Positions 34,984 to 44,357 of a stretch of DNA of 64,000 bases are shown one piece after another; the stretch's first letter is position 1; each line of letters opens with the position of its first letter. The position numbers and the translations under genes are program-made. The stretch lies in assembly GCA_047125605.1 (NCBI GenBank), contig CP138932.1:2542001-2606000 (forward strand), read 5' to 3'. The notes under the pieces were generated by a model that searched no databases, was not told the DNA's origin, and worked only from the letters and a program-made list of their open reading frames with translations. Source of the DNA: JAKVBK01 sp022447275 (GTDB taxonomy: Bacteria > Pseudomonadota > Alphaproteobacteria > Rhodobacterales > Rhodobacteraceae).

Positions 34984-35147
34984 GGCGCAGGTTGGCGGGG
35001 CACACAGCCCTTTGATACCACCTGCGGCCGATCCGGATGCGCTCTGGAACCGAGAATTTTCCCGCGTGGCAAATCAATCGGTTTGAATGCTGGCACGCCC
35101 TGCGTAAAAGTGGCGCTCACTCGCTGAGCAGGGACAGGACTCCACGG

Positions 35148-37235
35148 ATGACAACAACGCATACGCGCCTTGGCGTCGATATCGGCGGCACGTTCACAGA
35201 CGTGGTTCTGGAACACGGGGCCGCGTCGTACTCCACCAAGGTGCTGACAACCTACGCCGCCCCCGAAGAGGCCATCATCGAAGGGATGGGGCGCGTCTGC
35301 GCGCAGGCTGGCATCACGCCCCAAGCGATCGCGCAGATTATCCACGGCACAACGCTGGCGACAAATGCCCTGATCGAACGACGCGGTGCCAAAACCGCCC
35401 TGATCACAACCGAAGGGTTCCGCGATGTCATCGAGATGCGGACCGAAAGCCGCTTTGAACAGTATGATCTGAACCTCAACCTGCCCGAGCCTCTGCTGCC
35501 GCGGCACATGCGGTTCACAGTGCCGGGGCGTGTGGATGCCACAGGCAAAATCCTCGTCGATCTTGAGCGCGCCGATATCGAGCACACCGTCGCCCAGATT
35601 GCAGAGGGCGGCTACACATCGGTAGCGGTGGGGCTGATCCATTCCTATCTGAACCCGCGCCACGAAGAGATGGTGCGCGCCGTTCTGGCCGAAAAACTGC
35701 CTGACATATCGGTTTCCATCTCCTCTGAGGTCAGCCCGCAAATGCGGGAATATGAGCGCTTCAACACCGTTGTGGCCAATGCCTATATCAAGCCCTTGAT
35801 GGCCTCCTATCTGGGGCGGCTGCGGGAGAGGCTGCGGGCGGAAGGCGCCGATTGTCCTGTCTTTCTGATGCATTCAGGCGGCGGCATCATCTCGCTTGAG
35901 AATGCGGCCATGTTCCCGGTGCGGCTTGTCGAATCCGGCCCTGCAGGAGGCGCCGTGTTCGCGGCTCATATTGCCGCGCGACACGGCTTGAAGAAAGTTT
36001 TGTCTTTTGACATGGGCGGCACCACCGCCAAAATCTGCCTGATCAAAAACCAGACGCCCAAGACATCGCGGGTGTTTGAAGTGGCCCGGACTTACCGTTT
36101 CAAGAAAGGCTCTGGGATGCCGATCTCGATCCCGGTGATCGACATGGTCGAGATCGGGGCGGGCGGTGGTTCACTGGCCCATGTGGATGCGCTGCGCCAG
36201 ATCCGTGTCGGCCCGCAAAGTGCCGGTTCCGAGCCGGGCCCCGCCTGCTATGGGCGCGGCGGCGACAAGCCTGCGGTCACGGATGCTGACCTCGTGCTGG
36301 GAAAGCTGGATCCCGACAATTTCGCCGGTGGCTCGATCCCTCTGCACGCGGATGCCGCACAGGCCGCGCTGTCGGCCCATGTGGGCACACCCCTCGAATT
36401 GGACAGTGTGGACGCCGCTTTTGGCGTGGCTGAAATGGTCGATGAGAACATGGCGAACGCGGCGCGGGTGCACGCAGTTGAAAACGGCGAAGATCTCGCT
36501 GATTACACCATGATCGCCTTTGGCGGCGCCGCCCCGCTGCACGCGGCAAGGCTGTGCGAAAAGCTTGGGATTGCGCGATGCCTGGTGCCGCCCGGTGCGG
36601 GTGTCGGCTCGGCCATCGGGTTTTTGCGGGCCCCGTTCAGCTTTGAGGCAAACCGGTCCGTTTACATGAAGATCAGCGCCTTCGACCCGCCCCGCATCAA
36701 GGCGCTTTTGTCAGAGTTGCGCGCGGAGGCCACGGCCTTTGTGCGCACATGCGATACCGAAAGCCCGATTGAAGCCGAATACAAGGTCTACATGCGCTAC
36801 ACAGGACAGGGCTGGGAAATTCCAGTCTCGCTGACCAGCGAACAGGCCAGGGCGCCCGATCGTGCCCTGTTTGAAAGCCGTTTCGAGGAAGACTACGCCC
36901 GCCTGTTCGGGCGTCCGGTTTCAGGGCTCGACATTGAGATCACCGTCTGGTCCGTCAATGCGACCACGCCGATGCCAGCGGTCGCCCCGGTCGCCGCCTT
37001 GCCACCGGCGCAACACAGCAAACCGCAAGGACAGCGCAGCATCTTCGACGCGGCACAGGGCAGCTTCGTCACGGCGGACATCCATGCCCGGGACGGGCTC
37101 GCGGCAGGGGCGCTGCAAGCCGGGCCCGCTGCCATCGTGGAGGATGAGACGACCATCATCATCCCGGTCAGCCGCAACGCGATACAGCAGCCCGACGGGT
37201 GTATCGATATCATCAGGAAGGACGGCGCAGCATGA
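35148..37235 (+). CDS. Hydantoinase/oxoprolinase family protein, subunit A (HyuA-like)
   Basis: The 695-residue protein (ATG at 35148; the open frame starts earlier without homology) has the HyuA ATP-grasp-like/actin-fold signature LGVDIGGTFTDVVLEHG at the start, IHGTTLATNALIERRGAKTALITTEGFRDVIEMRTESRF, LLHSGGG-type MHSGGGIISLENA, and the second nucleotide-binding DMGGTTAKICLI. The family performs ATP-dependent opening of hydantoins, 5-oxoproline or carboxylation of ketones, with a B subunit. It overlaps the B gene by 4 bases (ATGA). The substrate cannot be read; no specific transporter or regulator lies next to the pair. Confidence 0.93.
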   Translation: MTTTHTRLGVDIGGTFTDVVLEHGAASYSTKVLTTYAAPEEAIIEGMGRVCAQAGITPQAIAQIIHGTTLATNALIERRGAKTALITTEGFRDVIEMRTESRFEQYDLNLNLPEPLLPRHMRFTVPGRVDATGKILVDLERADIEHTVAQIAEGGYTSVAVGLIHSYLNPRHEEMVRAVLAEKLPDISVSISSEVSPQMREYERFNTVVANAYIKPLMASYLGRLRERLRAEGADCPVFLMHSGGGIISLENAAMFPVRLVESGPAGGAVFAAHIAARHGLKKVLSFDMGGTTAKICLIKNQTPKTSRVFEVARTYRFKKGSGMPISIPVIDMVEIGAGGGSLAHVDALRQIRVGPQSAGSEPGPACYGRGGDKPAVTDADLVLGKLDPDNFAGGSIPLHADAAQAALSAHVGTPLELDSVDAAFGVAEMVDENMANAARVHAVENGEDLADYTMIAFGGAAPLHAARLCEKLGIARCLVPPGAGVGSAIGFLRAPFSFEANRSVYMKISAFDPPRIKALLSELRAEATAFVRTCDTESPIEAEYKVYMRYTGQGWEIPVSLTSEQARAPDRALFESRFEEDYARLFGRPVSGLDIEITVWSVNATTPMPAVAPVAALPPAQHSKPQGQRSIFDAAQGSFVTADIHARDGLAAGALQAGPAAIVEDETTIIIPVSRNAIQQPDGCIDIIRKDGAA

Positions 37236-38941
37236 GCGGGAACCTGTCGAATGTCGCCTTGCAAGTTATGTGGAACCGCCTGATTTCCGTTGTGGAGGAG
37301 CAGGCTCAAGCCCTTGTGCGCACGGCGTTTTCTACTTCTGTGCGCGAGGCGGGCGACCTGTCCGCTGGGGTCTATGATCCCCATGGCAACATGCTGGCAC
37401 AGGCTGTCACGGGCACCCCGGGGCACGTGAATGCCATGGCCGATGCCGTGGCGCATTTCATCCGTCGGATCGGGCCAGACAATATCTGCGAAGGCGATGT
37501 CTATATCACCAACGATCCTTGGGAAGGCACCGGCCACCTCCATGACATCACCATGGTCACCCCGTCTTTCTACCAAGGGGCGCTTGTCGGCTTTTTTGCC
37601 TGCACGGCCCATGTGGTGGATATTGGCGGGCGCGGGTTCGGCGCAGATGCACATAGCGTGTACGAGGAGGGCCTCTACCTGCCGATCATGAAGTTTGCCG
37701 ATCGCGGCACGGTCGATCAGACGCTGCTGCGGATCGTGCGCGGCAATGTCCGGGAACCGGACCAGTTGATTGGCGATCTCTACGCGCTGGCAAACTGCAA
37801 CGACATCGGTCACCGCAGGCTCTGCACGATGATGGACGAGTTTGACCTGCGCACGTTGGACGATATCGCGACCTTTATCCTCGACAATTCGCGCCGCGCC
37901 ACGCTGGAACGGATTGCGGCTCTGCCGCGCAGCATGGCCGAGGGTGCAATGACGGTGGACGGGTTCGACGCACCCATCACGCTGAAGGTAAAAATCACCG
38001 TGGAATCCGATCGGATCATGGTCGATTTCGCGGGCTCCTCCCCGGTCGATAAGAAGGGGATCAATTGCCCCCTGGTCTACGCGAAGGCCTATGCCTGCTA
38101 TGCGCTGAAAGTGGCCATCGCACCGGAGATCCCCAACAATGCCGCCTCGCTTGCTCCTTTCGAGGTAACTGCGCCCGAGAACACCATCGTCAACGCACTG
38201 CATCCCGCGCCGGTGGCTCTGCGCCACATCGTCGGGCATTTCGTACCAGACGCCGTCTATGACGCATTCGACAAGATCGTGCCCGGCCTTGTGCCCGCTG
38301 AGGGCGCGGGCTGCCTGTGCAACTTTCAGCTGTCCCTGCGCCCGCATACTGGCGAAGGCGAGGCCGCAGGGGGCCAAAGGGCGGAAGTGCTGACATTCAA
38401 TTCAGGTGGATCCGGCGCCCGCCCAGAGCATGACGGCCTGAATGCCACGGCCTTTCCCTCTGGCGTGATGACAATGCCCATTGAGGCAACGGAACATGCC
38501 GGGCCCGTGGTGATCTGGCGCAAAGAACTGCGCCCTGACAGCGGGGGGCCGGGCCGCACCCGTGGTGGGCTGGGCCAGTATATGGAAGTCGGCGCGCGCG
38601 ATGGCTACGAGTTCGATCTGCAGGCCATGTTTGACCGGGGCGCGCACCCGGCCCGCGGGCGGCGCGGTGGTCAGGATGGGGCGCCCACACACATTGCCCG
38701 CGATGACGGCGACCCGATGCGGCTGAAGGGCAAGCAATTCGTCCCTCAGGGGCACCGGGTGGCAATGGCGTTTCCCGGCGGTGCCGGCTACGGCCCAGCG
38801 GCCGAGCGGCCCCACGCCCAGATCCGCCGGGATCTTGCGCGCGGCTATATCTCAGCCGAAGCCGCCGCGCGGGATTACGGATTGTCCGACACCGACATTG
38901 AGGATGTGCTTCAAGCGGCCCGCCGCGGAGAGCCTCTTTAG
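37232..38941 (+). CDS. Hydantoinase/oxoprolinase family protein, subunit B (HyuB-like)
   Basis: The 569-residue protein starts at the ATG overlapping the HyuA stop. Typical HyuB segments are NVALQVMWNRLISVVEEQAQALVRTAFSTSVREAGDLSAGVYDPHGNMLAQA, GDVYITNDPWEGTGHLHDITMVTPSF, and near the C-terminus ELRPDSGGPGRTRGGLGQYMEVG. It is the partner of HyuA in an ATP-dependent amidohydrolase or carboxylase complex in the cytoplasm. The gene ends about 130 bases before a terminator that serves the convergent acnB. Confidence 0.93.
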   Translation: MSGNLSNVALQVMWNRLISVVEEQAQALVRTAFSTSVREAGDLSAGVYDPHGNMLAQAVTGTPGHVNAMADAVAHFIRRIGPDNICEGDVYITNDPWEGTGHLHDITMVTPSFYQGALVGFFACTAHVVDIGGRGFGADAHSVYEEGLYLPIMKFADRGTVDQTLLRIVRGNVREPDQLIGDLYALANCNDIGHRRLCTMMDEFDLRTLDDIATFILDNSRRATLERIAALPRSMAEGAMTVDGFDAPITLKVKITVESDRIMVDFAGSSPVDKKGINCPLVYAKAYACYALKVAIAPEIPNNAASLAPFEVTAPENTIVNALHPAPVALRHIVGHFVPDAVYDAFDKIVPGLVPAEGAGCLCNFQLSLRPHTGEGEAAGGQRAEVLTFNSGGSGARPEHDGLNATAFPSGVMTMPIEATEHAGPVVIWRKELRPDSGGPGRTRGGLGQYMEVGARDGYEFDLQAMFDRGAHPARGRRGGQDGAPTHIARDDGDPMRLKGKQFVPQGHRVAMAFPGGAGYGPAAERPHAQIRRDLARGYISAEAAARDYGLSDTDIEDVLQAARRGEPL

Positions 38942-39073
38942 GGCAGCAGATGCTCTGACCCGGTGCGGGCAGGATGGCTAGCCTGGGCCGCAGGGGATGT
39001 TGGGCCGCAGAATGCCGTCAGAAAACAGCCTGTTGCAGCACCGACATGGCCCCCATAGCCATGCCTCAAATGA

Positions 39074-39102
39074 AAACGCCCCGCCGAGGAGGCGGGGCGT
39101 TC
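39074..39102 (-). terminator. Rho-independent terminator of acnB
   Basis: The stem AACGCCCCGCC / GGCGGGGCGTT with a 5-base loop is followed on the minus strand by TTTTCATTT. It lies 25 bases past the acnB stop, and could also stop transcription arriving from the hyu genes. Confidence 0.82.
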
Positions 39103-39126
39103 TATGTCGGTATGCTTTCGAGTGAC

Positions 39127-41922
39127 TTAGAAGTGCACCGAATGCGAGGCCATCGGACGCATGTCCTTCGGCGGCGCGAACTTCGTCAGGTCGATGCCTT
39201 TGACAGCGGTCTTGTACTCTTCCAGCGTGGGTGTCCGCCCCAGAATGGCCGAGAGCACGACAACCGGGGTCGATCCGAGAAGGCTTTCGCCCTTCTTGGT
39301 TTCACTATCGGCCACGACGCGGCCCTGGAACAGGCGGGTCGAGGTCGCCAGAACCGTATCGCCCTTGGCAGCCTTTTCCTGGTTGCCCATGCACAGGTTA
39401 CACCCTGGGCGCTCCAGGTAGAGGATGTTGTCATACTCTGTGCGCGCTTGGGTTTTGGGCGCCAGATCGTCAAACTCGAAGCCCGAGTATTTCTGGAGCA
39501 CTTCCCAGTCGCCCTCTTCCTTCAACTCATCGATGATGTTGTAGGTGGGGGCGGTGACCACGAGCGGGGCCTTGAAAGACACGCTGCCTTCCGCCTCTTC
39601 GAGGTTGCGCAACATCTGGGCGACGATCTTGATGTCCCCCTTGTGGACCATGCAAGAGCCCACAAAGCCAAGATCCACCTTCTTCTCTGCATTGTAGTAA
39701 GAGATCGGGCGGATCGTGTCGTGGGTGTAGCGCTTGGACACGTCCGCGTTATTCACGTCCGGGTCTGCAATCATCGGCTCGTTGATTGCGTCCAGATCCA
39801 CCACCACCTCGGCAAAGTACTTGGCGTTGTCATCGGGGCGCAGGGCCGGTGCCGCGCCAGACTGGATCTCGGCGATGCGGGCATCGGCCTTGTCGATCAG
39901 GCTCTGCAGCATGCCGTTCTCATGCTCCATCCCCTTGTCGATCATGATCTGAATGCGGGATTTCGCCAGCTCCAGAGAGCCGATCAGCGTTGCATCGTCA
40001 GAGATACAAACAGAGGCCTTGGCTTTCATCTCAGCCGTCCAGTCCGTGAAGGTGAAGGCCTGGTCTGCAAGCAAGGTTCCGATATGCACTTCGATCACGC
40101 GGCCCTGGAAGACGTTGTCACCGTGCTGCTCCAGCATCTGCGCCTGGGTGGCGTGGACCACGTCGCGGAAATCCATGTGATCCGCCATCTGGCCCTTGAA
40201 CGTCACCTTGACGGATTCCGGAATGGGCATGGAGGATTCACCGGTGGCCAGTGCCAGCGCCACGGTGCCCGAGTCTGCGCCAAAGGCCACGCCCTTGGAC
40301 ATCCGGGTGTGGCTGTCGCCGCCGATGATGATGTCCCAGTCGCTCACGGTGATGTCGTTGAGGACTTTGTGGATCACGTCTGTCATCGCGTGATAGACGC
40401 CTTTGGGATCACGGCCGGTGACCAATCCGAAGTCATTCATGAACTTCATCAGTCGCGGCGTGTTTGCCTGGGCTTTGAGATCCCAAACCGACGCCGTGTG
40501 ACAGCCAGACTGGTAGGCACCGTCCACGCTGGGCGACACGACAGTCGCCGCCATTGCTTCAAGTTCCTGCATTGTCATCAGGCCGGTGGTGTCTTGCGAT
40601 CCCACGATGTTGACCTGCACGCGAACGTCCGAGCCCGCATGCAGCACTTTGCCCGGCGTGTTGCCCCGTGCATTGCGGTTGAAAATCTTCTCAACCGCCG
40701 TCAGGCCCTGGCCTTCGTGCGAGATTTCCTTTGAAGGGGCAAACGCTGATTTCAGCGGAATGTCCAACGCCTCGCAGGCAAAGGTCTGCAGCTTTTTGCC
40801 GAAGACGATCGCATAAGACCCGCCTGCCTTCATGAACTCCATCTTCTGGGGCGTGAAGGATGCGGACAGGTCTACCAGTTCTTCACCGGTCTCGGAGGCA
40901 TAGAGCTTTTTCGTTTTCGAATTGATGGTGAGCACCGTGCCGGTCTCGACAGAATATTTCTGCTCGAGGATCGGGTTGCCGTCATTGTTCAGGATCGGCT
41001 TGCCATCATCGCCCAGCTTCTTGACCCAGTTCTTGAGGTCGACACCGATGCCCCCGGTCACACCAACCGTGGTCAAGAAGATCGGCGAGATGCCGTTGGT
41101 GCCGGCAACGATTGGAGCGTAGTTCACGAAAGGCACGTAGGGGCTGGCCTGCTTGCCCGTCCAAAGCGCCACGTTGTTCACGCCGGACATCCGCGAGGAG
41201 CCAACGCCCATGGTGCCCTTCTCGGCAATCAGCATCACGCGCTTATCGGGATGCTGCAGCTTGAGCTCCTCGATATGCTTTTGGGCTGCTTCGGAGATCA
41301 AGCACTTGCCGTGCAATTCTCGGTCAGCACGCGAGTGGGCCTGGTTGCCGGGCGACAGCAGGTCTGTCGAGATATCGCCCTCAGCGGCGATGTAGGTGAC
41401 GACACCAATCTCTTCCTCGACATCGGGCAGCTTGGTGAAGAATTCCGCATCCGAGTAGCTTTCAAGAATGTCGCGCGCCACGGCATTGCCCGCGTCCAGC
41501 GCTTGCTTGAGGCGCTCGGTGTCGGCCTCATAGAGGAACACTTGTGTTTTCAGCACTTCGCCTGCCTGCGCAGCGATCTGTGCATTGTCCCCCAGCGCCA
41601 GATCCAACAGCACGCGCACGGACGGCCCGCCCTTCATGTGGCTGAGCAGTTCAAAGGCGAAATCCGGGGTGATTTCTGCCACGTCCTGCGCGCCCTCGAT
41701 GATCTGCTTGAGGAAGACAGCTTTCTCACCAGCCGCGCTCGTGGTGCCGGGCAGGGTGTTGTAGATGAAGAAATTCAAGGCTTCGGCGCGGTCAGCATTG
41801 CCGGTATCCTTGATGATTTCGATGATCTCGGCAGTCAGCGGGCCGCCATCGATTGGCTTCGGGCTCAACCCTTGCTCTGCGCGTTGTTGAATTTCGTCAA
41901 GATATTCGGAGTACAGGCTCAT
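39127..41922 (-). CDS. acnB: Aconitate hydratase B (bifunctional aconitase/2-methylisocitrate dehydratase)
   Basis: The 931-residue protein has the AcnB layout: an N-terminal HEAT-like domain (YSEYLDEIQQRAEQGL, ALNFFIYNTLPGTTSAAGEKA), the swivel domain (EGDISTDLLSPGNQAHSRADRELHG) and the catalytic domains with the 4Fe-4S cysteines, including those in YLERPGCNLCMGNQEKA near the C-terminus. It is slightly longer than the E. coli protein (865 aa). It interconverts citrate and isocitrate in the TCA cycle and can act on 2-methyl-cis-aconitate. It stands alone, with terminators on both sides. Confidence 0.96.
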   Translation of the reverse strand: MSLYSEYLDEIQQRAEQGLSPKPIDGGPLTAEIIEIIKDTGNADRAEALNFFIYNTLPGTTSAAGEKAVFLKQIIEGAQDVAEITPDFAFELLSHMKGGPSVRVLLDLALGDNAQIAAQAGEVLKTQVFLYEADTERLKQALDAGNAVARDILESYSDAEFFTKLPDVEEEIGVVTYIAAEGDISTDLLSPGNQAHSRADRELHGKCLISEAAQKHIEELKLQHPDKRVMLIAEKGTMGVGSSRMSGVNNVALWTGKQASPYVPFVNYAPIVAGTNGISPIFLTTVGVTGGIGVDLKNWVKKLGDDGKPILNNDGNPILEQKYSVETGTVLTINSKTKKLYASETGEELVDLSASFTPQKMEFMKAGGSYAIVFGKKLQTFACEALDIPLKSAFAPSKEISHEGQGLTAVEKIFNRNARGNTPGKVLHAGSDVRVQVNIVGSQDTTGLMTMQELEAMAATVVSPSVDGAYQSGCHTASVWDLKAQANTPRLMKFMNDFGLVTGRDPKGVYHAMTDVIHKVLNDITVSDWDIIIGGDSHTRMSKGVAFGADSGTVALALATGESSMPIPESVKVTFKGQMADHMDFRDVVHATQAQMLEQHGDNVFQGRVIEVHIGTLLADQAFTFTDWTAEMKAKASVCISDDATLIGSLELAKSRIQIMIDKGMEHENGMLQSLIDKADARIAEIQSGAAPALRPDDNAKYFAEVVVDLDAINEPMIADPDVNNADVSKRYTHDTIRPISYYNAEKKVDLGFVGSCMVHKGDIKIVAQMLRNLEEAEGSVSFKAPLVVTAPTYNIIDELKEEGDWEVLQKYSGFEFDDLAPKTQARTEYDNILYLERPGCNLCMGNQEKAAKGDTVLATSTRLFQGRVVADSETKKGESLLGSTPVVVLSAILGRTPTLEEYKTAVKGIDLTKFAPPKDMRPMASHSVHF

Positions 41923-42150
41923 GGGTAATTTCCCCGATTTGGCTAGTAACTGAAGGCAGGTATAGCGAATCAGAGGCCAGAAACTGGCTTGGTCCTACTA
42001 TTTGTATACGGATGTATACCGGCCCTCGCATGACTTCAAGATGCAGGTCCGCGGCATTTTGATCGATCTCCAGTTATCCAGAAAACCGGGGCGCCCTGCG
42101 CGGCGCTCACTTAGCTGCAATCCCGCCACGCGTGCAACAGACGACACAAC

Positions 42151-42176
42151 GCAAACAGGCCCCGATGGGGGCCTGC
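42151..42176 (-). terminator. Rho-independent terminator of the tau-like operon
   Basis: A 7-bp stem AGGCCCC / GGGGCCT with a GATG loop is followed on the minus strand by TGTTTGC. It lies about 27 bases after the permease stop at 42203. Confidence 0.65.
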
Positions 42177-42202
42177 TGCTTTATAAAGCGCGCGGCACTG
42201 GC

Positions 42203-43477
42203 TCAGGATTTGCCCTTCCAGGGCACCAACACCCGCTCTGCCCAGCGCATCAGCATGTCGATGCCAAAGCCGATGATGCCGATCAGGATGATGCCCATGA
42301 TCACGATGTCGGTCAGCGTGAACTTCGAGGCCACCATGATCATCATCCCCGCCCCCTGGCTGGCAGCGACAAGCTCTGCCGCCACAACGGTGCCCCAGCA
42401 CACGCCCATCGCCACCCGCGCACCAGTGAAGATATCAGGCAACGAGTTGGGGATGATCACATACCGCATGATCTGCCATTTGCTGGCGCCCAGAGAATAG
42501 GCCGCATGCACCTTGGTGATCCGCACGCCAGACACCCCCGAACGCGCTGCAATCGCCATGATCCAAAGCGCGGCAAGAAAGAGCAGGATAATCTTCCCGG
42601 TTTCCCCGATCCCGAACCAGATGATCACCAGCGGGATCAGCGCCAAAGGCGGCACTGGTCGCATGAACTCGACAATCGGATCAAACCAGCCCCGGAACCA
42701 GCCATTCAGGCCCATCGCGTAGCCAAGGGGAATGCCAAGCAGCGCTCCGAAGAAAAAGCCGCCGATCACCCGGAAGAGCGAGTAACCGAGATGCTCCCAA
42801 AGGGTGAAGCTGCGATACCCTTCGGTCGCGATTTCAGACAGGCGATCCACCACGGCCTCGGGGGGCGGAAGGTAGATCGGGTCCATCTGCAGCCCGGCCG
42901 GGGGGGAGTAGCTGATCGCCCCCTTGTCGGTGAGGGCGAAGCGGCCTTTGTCTGTAATGACAGGGGCCCCGATCGCGATCGGCTGGCCCTCAATGGCGAC
43001 GATTTTAGCGCCTTCCTTGCGCTTGGCATCGTCATTCTTGTCAAACAGCAGGGTCTTGGCGCGCGAGGCATTCATCGACAAGCTGTCATCCTTGGCAATG
43101 CCTTCGCCCGGCGCCACGTCAAAATTCTGCACCTCTTCCCCAAAGTCGACAACGCGGACAAACACAGTGGCGTCATCGCGATTTCCCTCGGCATCTTCCA
43201 ACGTGTAGACGAAAGACGTTTCGCCGGTGAACGGGGCCGGGGCCTGCAGAAAATCGGGTACCCATTTGGAGCCTGTGAACGCCCCCCAGATCATGAAGAT
43301 CGTCAAGATCGAGATGATCGAGGCCCAGCGACTAGAAACAACCGCGCTTTCATCGCCAAAGGTCACGGTTTTCAACGACGTGAAGTCGCTGCGGGCCTTG
43401 CCGGCGAAAAACTTGATCACGAAAAAAGCACCCGTGAAGATCGCGATATATATGAGGAGGATCATCAAACCGGTCAT
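42203..43477 (-). CDS. tauC: Taurine/sulfonate-type ABC transporter permease with a periplasmic insertion
   Basis: The C-terminal part (about 200-424) is a standard SsuC/TauC permease: WEHLGYSLFRVIGGFFFGALLGIPLGYAMG, the EAA-type loop VHAAYSLGASKWQIMRYVIIPNSLPDIFTGARVAMG and final helices ending WAERVLVPWKGKS. The N-terminal 200 residues are unusual. After two helices (5-24, 50-68) there is a soluble, beta-rich segment of about 110 residues (SFVYTLEDAEGNRDDATVFVRVVDFGEEV, DKGRFALTDKGAISYSPPAG) predicted to lie in the periplasm. Typical TauC proteins have about 275 residues. It overlaps the ATPase gene by 4 bases. The taurine assignment rests on operon pattern and similarity to roseobacter TauABC. 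Confidence 0.82.
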   Translation of the reverse strand: MTGLMILLIYIAIFTGAFFVIKFFAGKARSDFTSLKTVTFGDESAVVSSRWASIISILTIFMIWGAFTGSKWVPDFLQAPAPFTGETSFVYTLEDAEGNRDDATVFVRVVDFGEEVQNFDVAPGEGIAKDDSLSMNASRAKTLLFDKNDDAKRKEGAKIVAIEGQPIAIGAPVITDKGRFALTDKGAISYSPPAGLQMDPIYLPPPEAVVDRLSEIATEGYRSFTLWEHLGYSLFRVIGGFFFGALLGIPLGYAMGLNGWFRGWFDPIVEFMRPVPPLALIPLVIIWFGIGETGKIILLFLAALWIMAIAARSGVSGVRITKVHAAYSLGASKWQIMRYVIIPNSLPDIFTGARVAMGVCWGTVVAAELVAASQGAGMMIMVASKFTLTDIVIMGIILIGIIGFGIDMLMRWAERVLVPWKGKS

Positions 43478-44280
43478 GACGTTGCCTCCGTGCGGCCCAT
43501 GATTTCTTCTTCCATATCCCAGATCATGGCGAGGATTTCCTCGCGGGTCATTGCATAGTCAGGGTGCTTCTTCACTTCGCGCAGATCCTGTCCGACGCCG
43601 AGATCCGCGAAAGGCAGACGGTATTCCTTGTGAATGCGGCCCGGACGGGGGGCCATGACCAGCAAGCGCTCACCCAAAAGCAGCGCTTCTTCCACCGAGT
43701 GGGTAATCAGGATGATCGTCTTTCCGGTTTCTTTCCACAGCTTCAGCACAAGGCTTTGCATCTTCTCCCGGGTTAGCGCATCGAGCGCGCCGAGGGGTTC
43801 ATCCATCAAGATCACATCTGGATCATTGGCAAGGCAGCGGGCCAGCGCCACGCGCTGCTGCATCCCCCCAGACAGCTCATAGGTTGCCTTCTCCTTGAAA
43901 TCCCCGAGCCCGACAATATCGAGCAGATGATCCACATTCTCGCTATATTCTGCGGGCTTCTGCCCCTTCATCCGTGGCCCAAAGCTGACGTTGTCGCGCA
44001 CATTCATCCACTCGAACAGCGCCCCCTGCTGGAACACCATGCCGCGCTCGGCATCCGGCCCGACAACGCGATGCCCGTTCAATGTCACTTGCCCCTCAGT
44101 GGGGGCAAGAAAGCCGGCCACGATATTCAACAACGTGGTTTTGCCACAGCCCGATGGGCCAAGAACGCTCATCAATTCGCCCGGGGCAAGTTTCAGCGTC
44201 ACATTCTGCAATGCCTGCACCGATCCACCATTTGGCAGGTCGAACCGCATAGAGACATTTTCTATCCCAAGTCCGCTCAT
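43474..44280 (-). CDS. tauB: Taurine/sulfonate-type ABC transporter ATP-binding protein
   Basis: The 268-residue ATPase has Walker A GPSGCGKTT, the ABC signature LSGGMQQRVALARCLA, Walker B VILMDEPLGALDA and the H-loop ITHSVEEALLLGERLLVMAPRPGRI, a pattern typical of the SsuB/TauB group. The start at 44280 is preferred over 44283 because the GGGGG ribosome-binding site is then at workable distance. It energises the permease encoded downstream. A strong terminator-like hairpin separates it from the binding-protein gene. Confidence 0.88.
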   Translation of the reverse strand: MSGLGIENVSMRFDLPNGGSVQALQNVTLKLAPGELMSVLGPSGCGKTTLLNIVAGFLAPTEGQVTLNGHRVVGPDAERGMVFQQGALFEWMNVRDNVSFGPRMKGQKPAEYSENVDHLLDIVGLGDFKEKATYELSGGMQQRVALARCLANDPDVILMDEPLGALDALTREKMQSLVLKLWKETGKTIILITHSVEEALLLGERLLVMAPRPGRIHKEYRLPFADLGVGQDLREVKKHPDYAMTREEILAMIWDMEEEIMGRTEATS

Positions 44281-44300
44281 CATTCCCCCGTGAGCCTCGT

Positions 44301-44343
44301 AAAAAAATGGGCCGGGCAAAGCGCATTTGCTCTGCCCGGCCCA
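44301..44343 (-). terminator. Intra-operon terminator/attenuator between tauA and tauB
   Basis: On the minus strand an 11-bp perfect stem (TGGGCCGGGCA / TGCCCGGCCCA) is followed by a run of seven T. It lies between the tauA stop (44358) and the tauB start. Readthrough is needed for tauBC, so it probably lowers ATPase and permease expression relative to the binding protein. Confidence 0.82.
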
Positions 44344-44357
44344 ATCGGCAGTCCGGA

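Noticed and set aside
36893..38377. Long antisense open frames across the window (for example 36893-38377 minus, 38974-40734 plus, 46691-48283 plus, 54895-56493 minus)
   Set aside because: They lie opposite well-supported genes, have arginine- and histidine-rich composition typical of shadow frames in GC-rich DNA, and show no recognisable domain.
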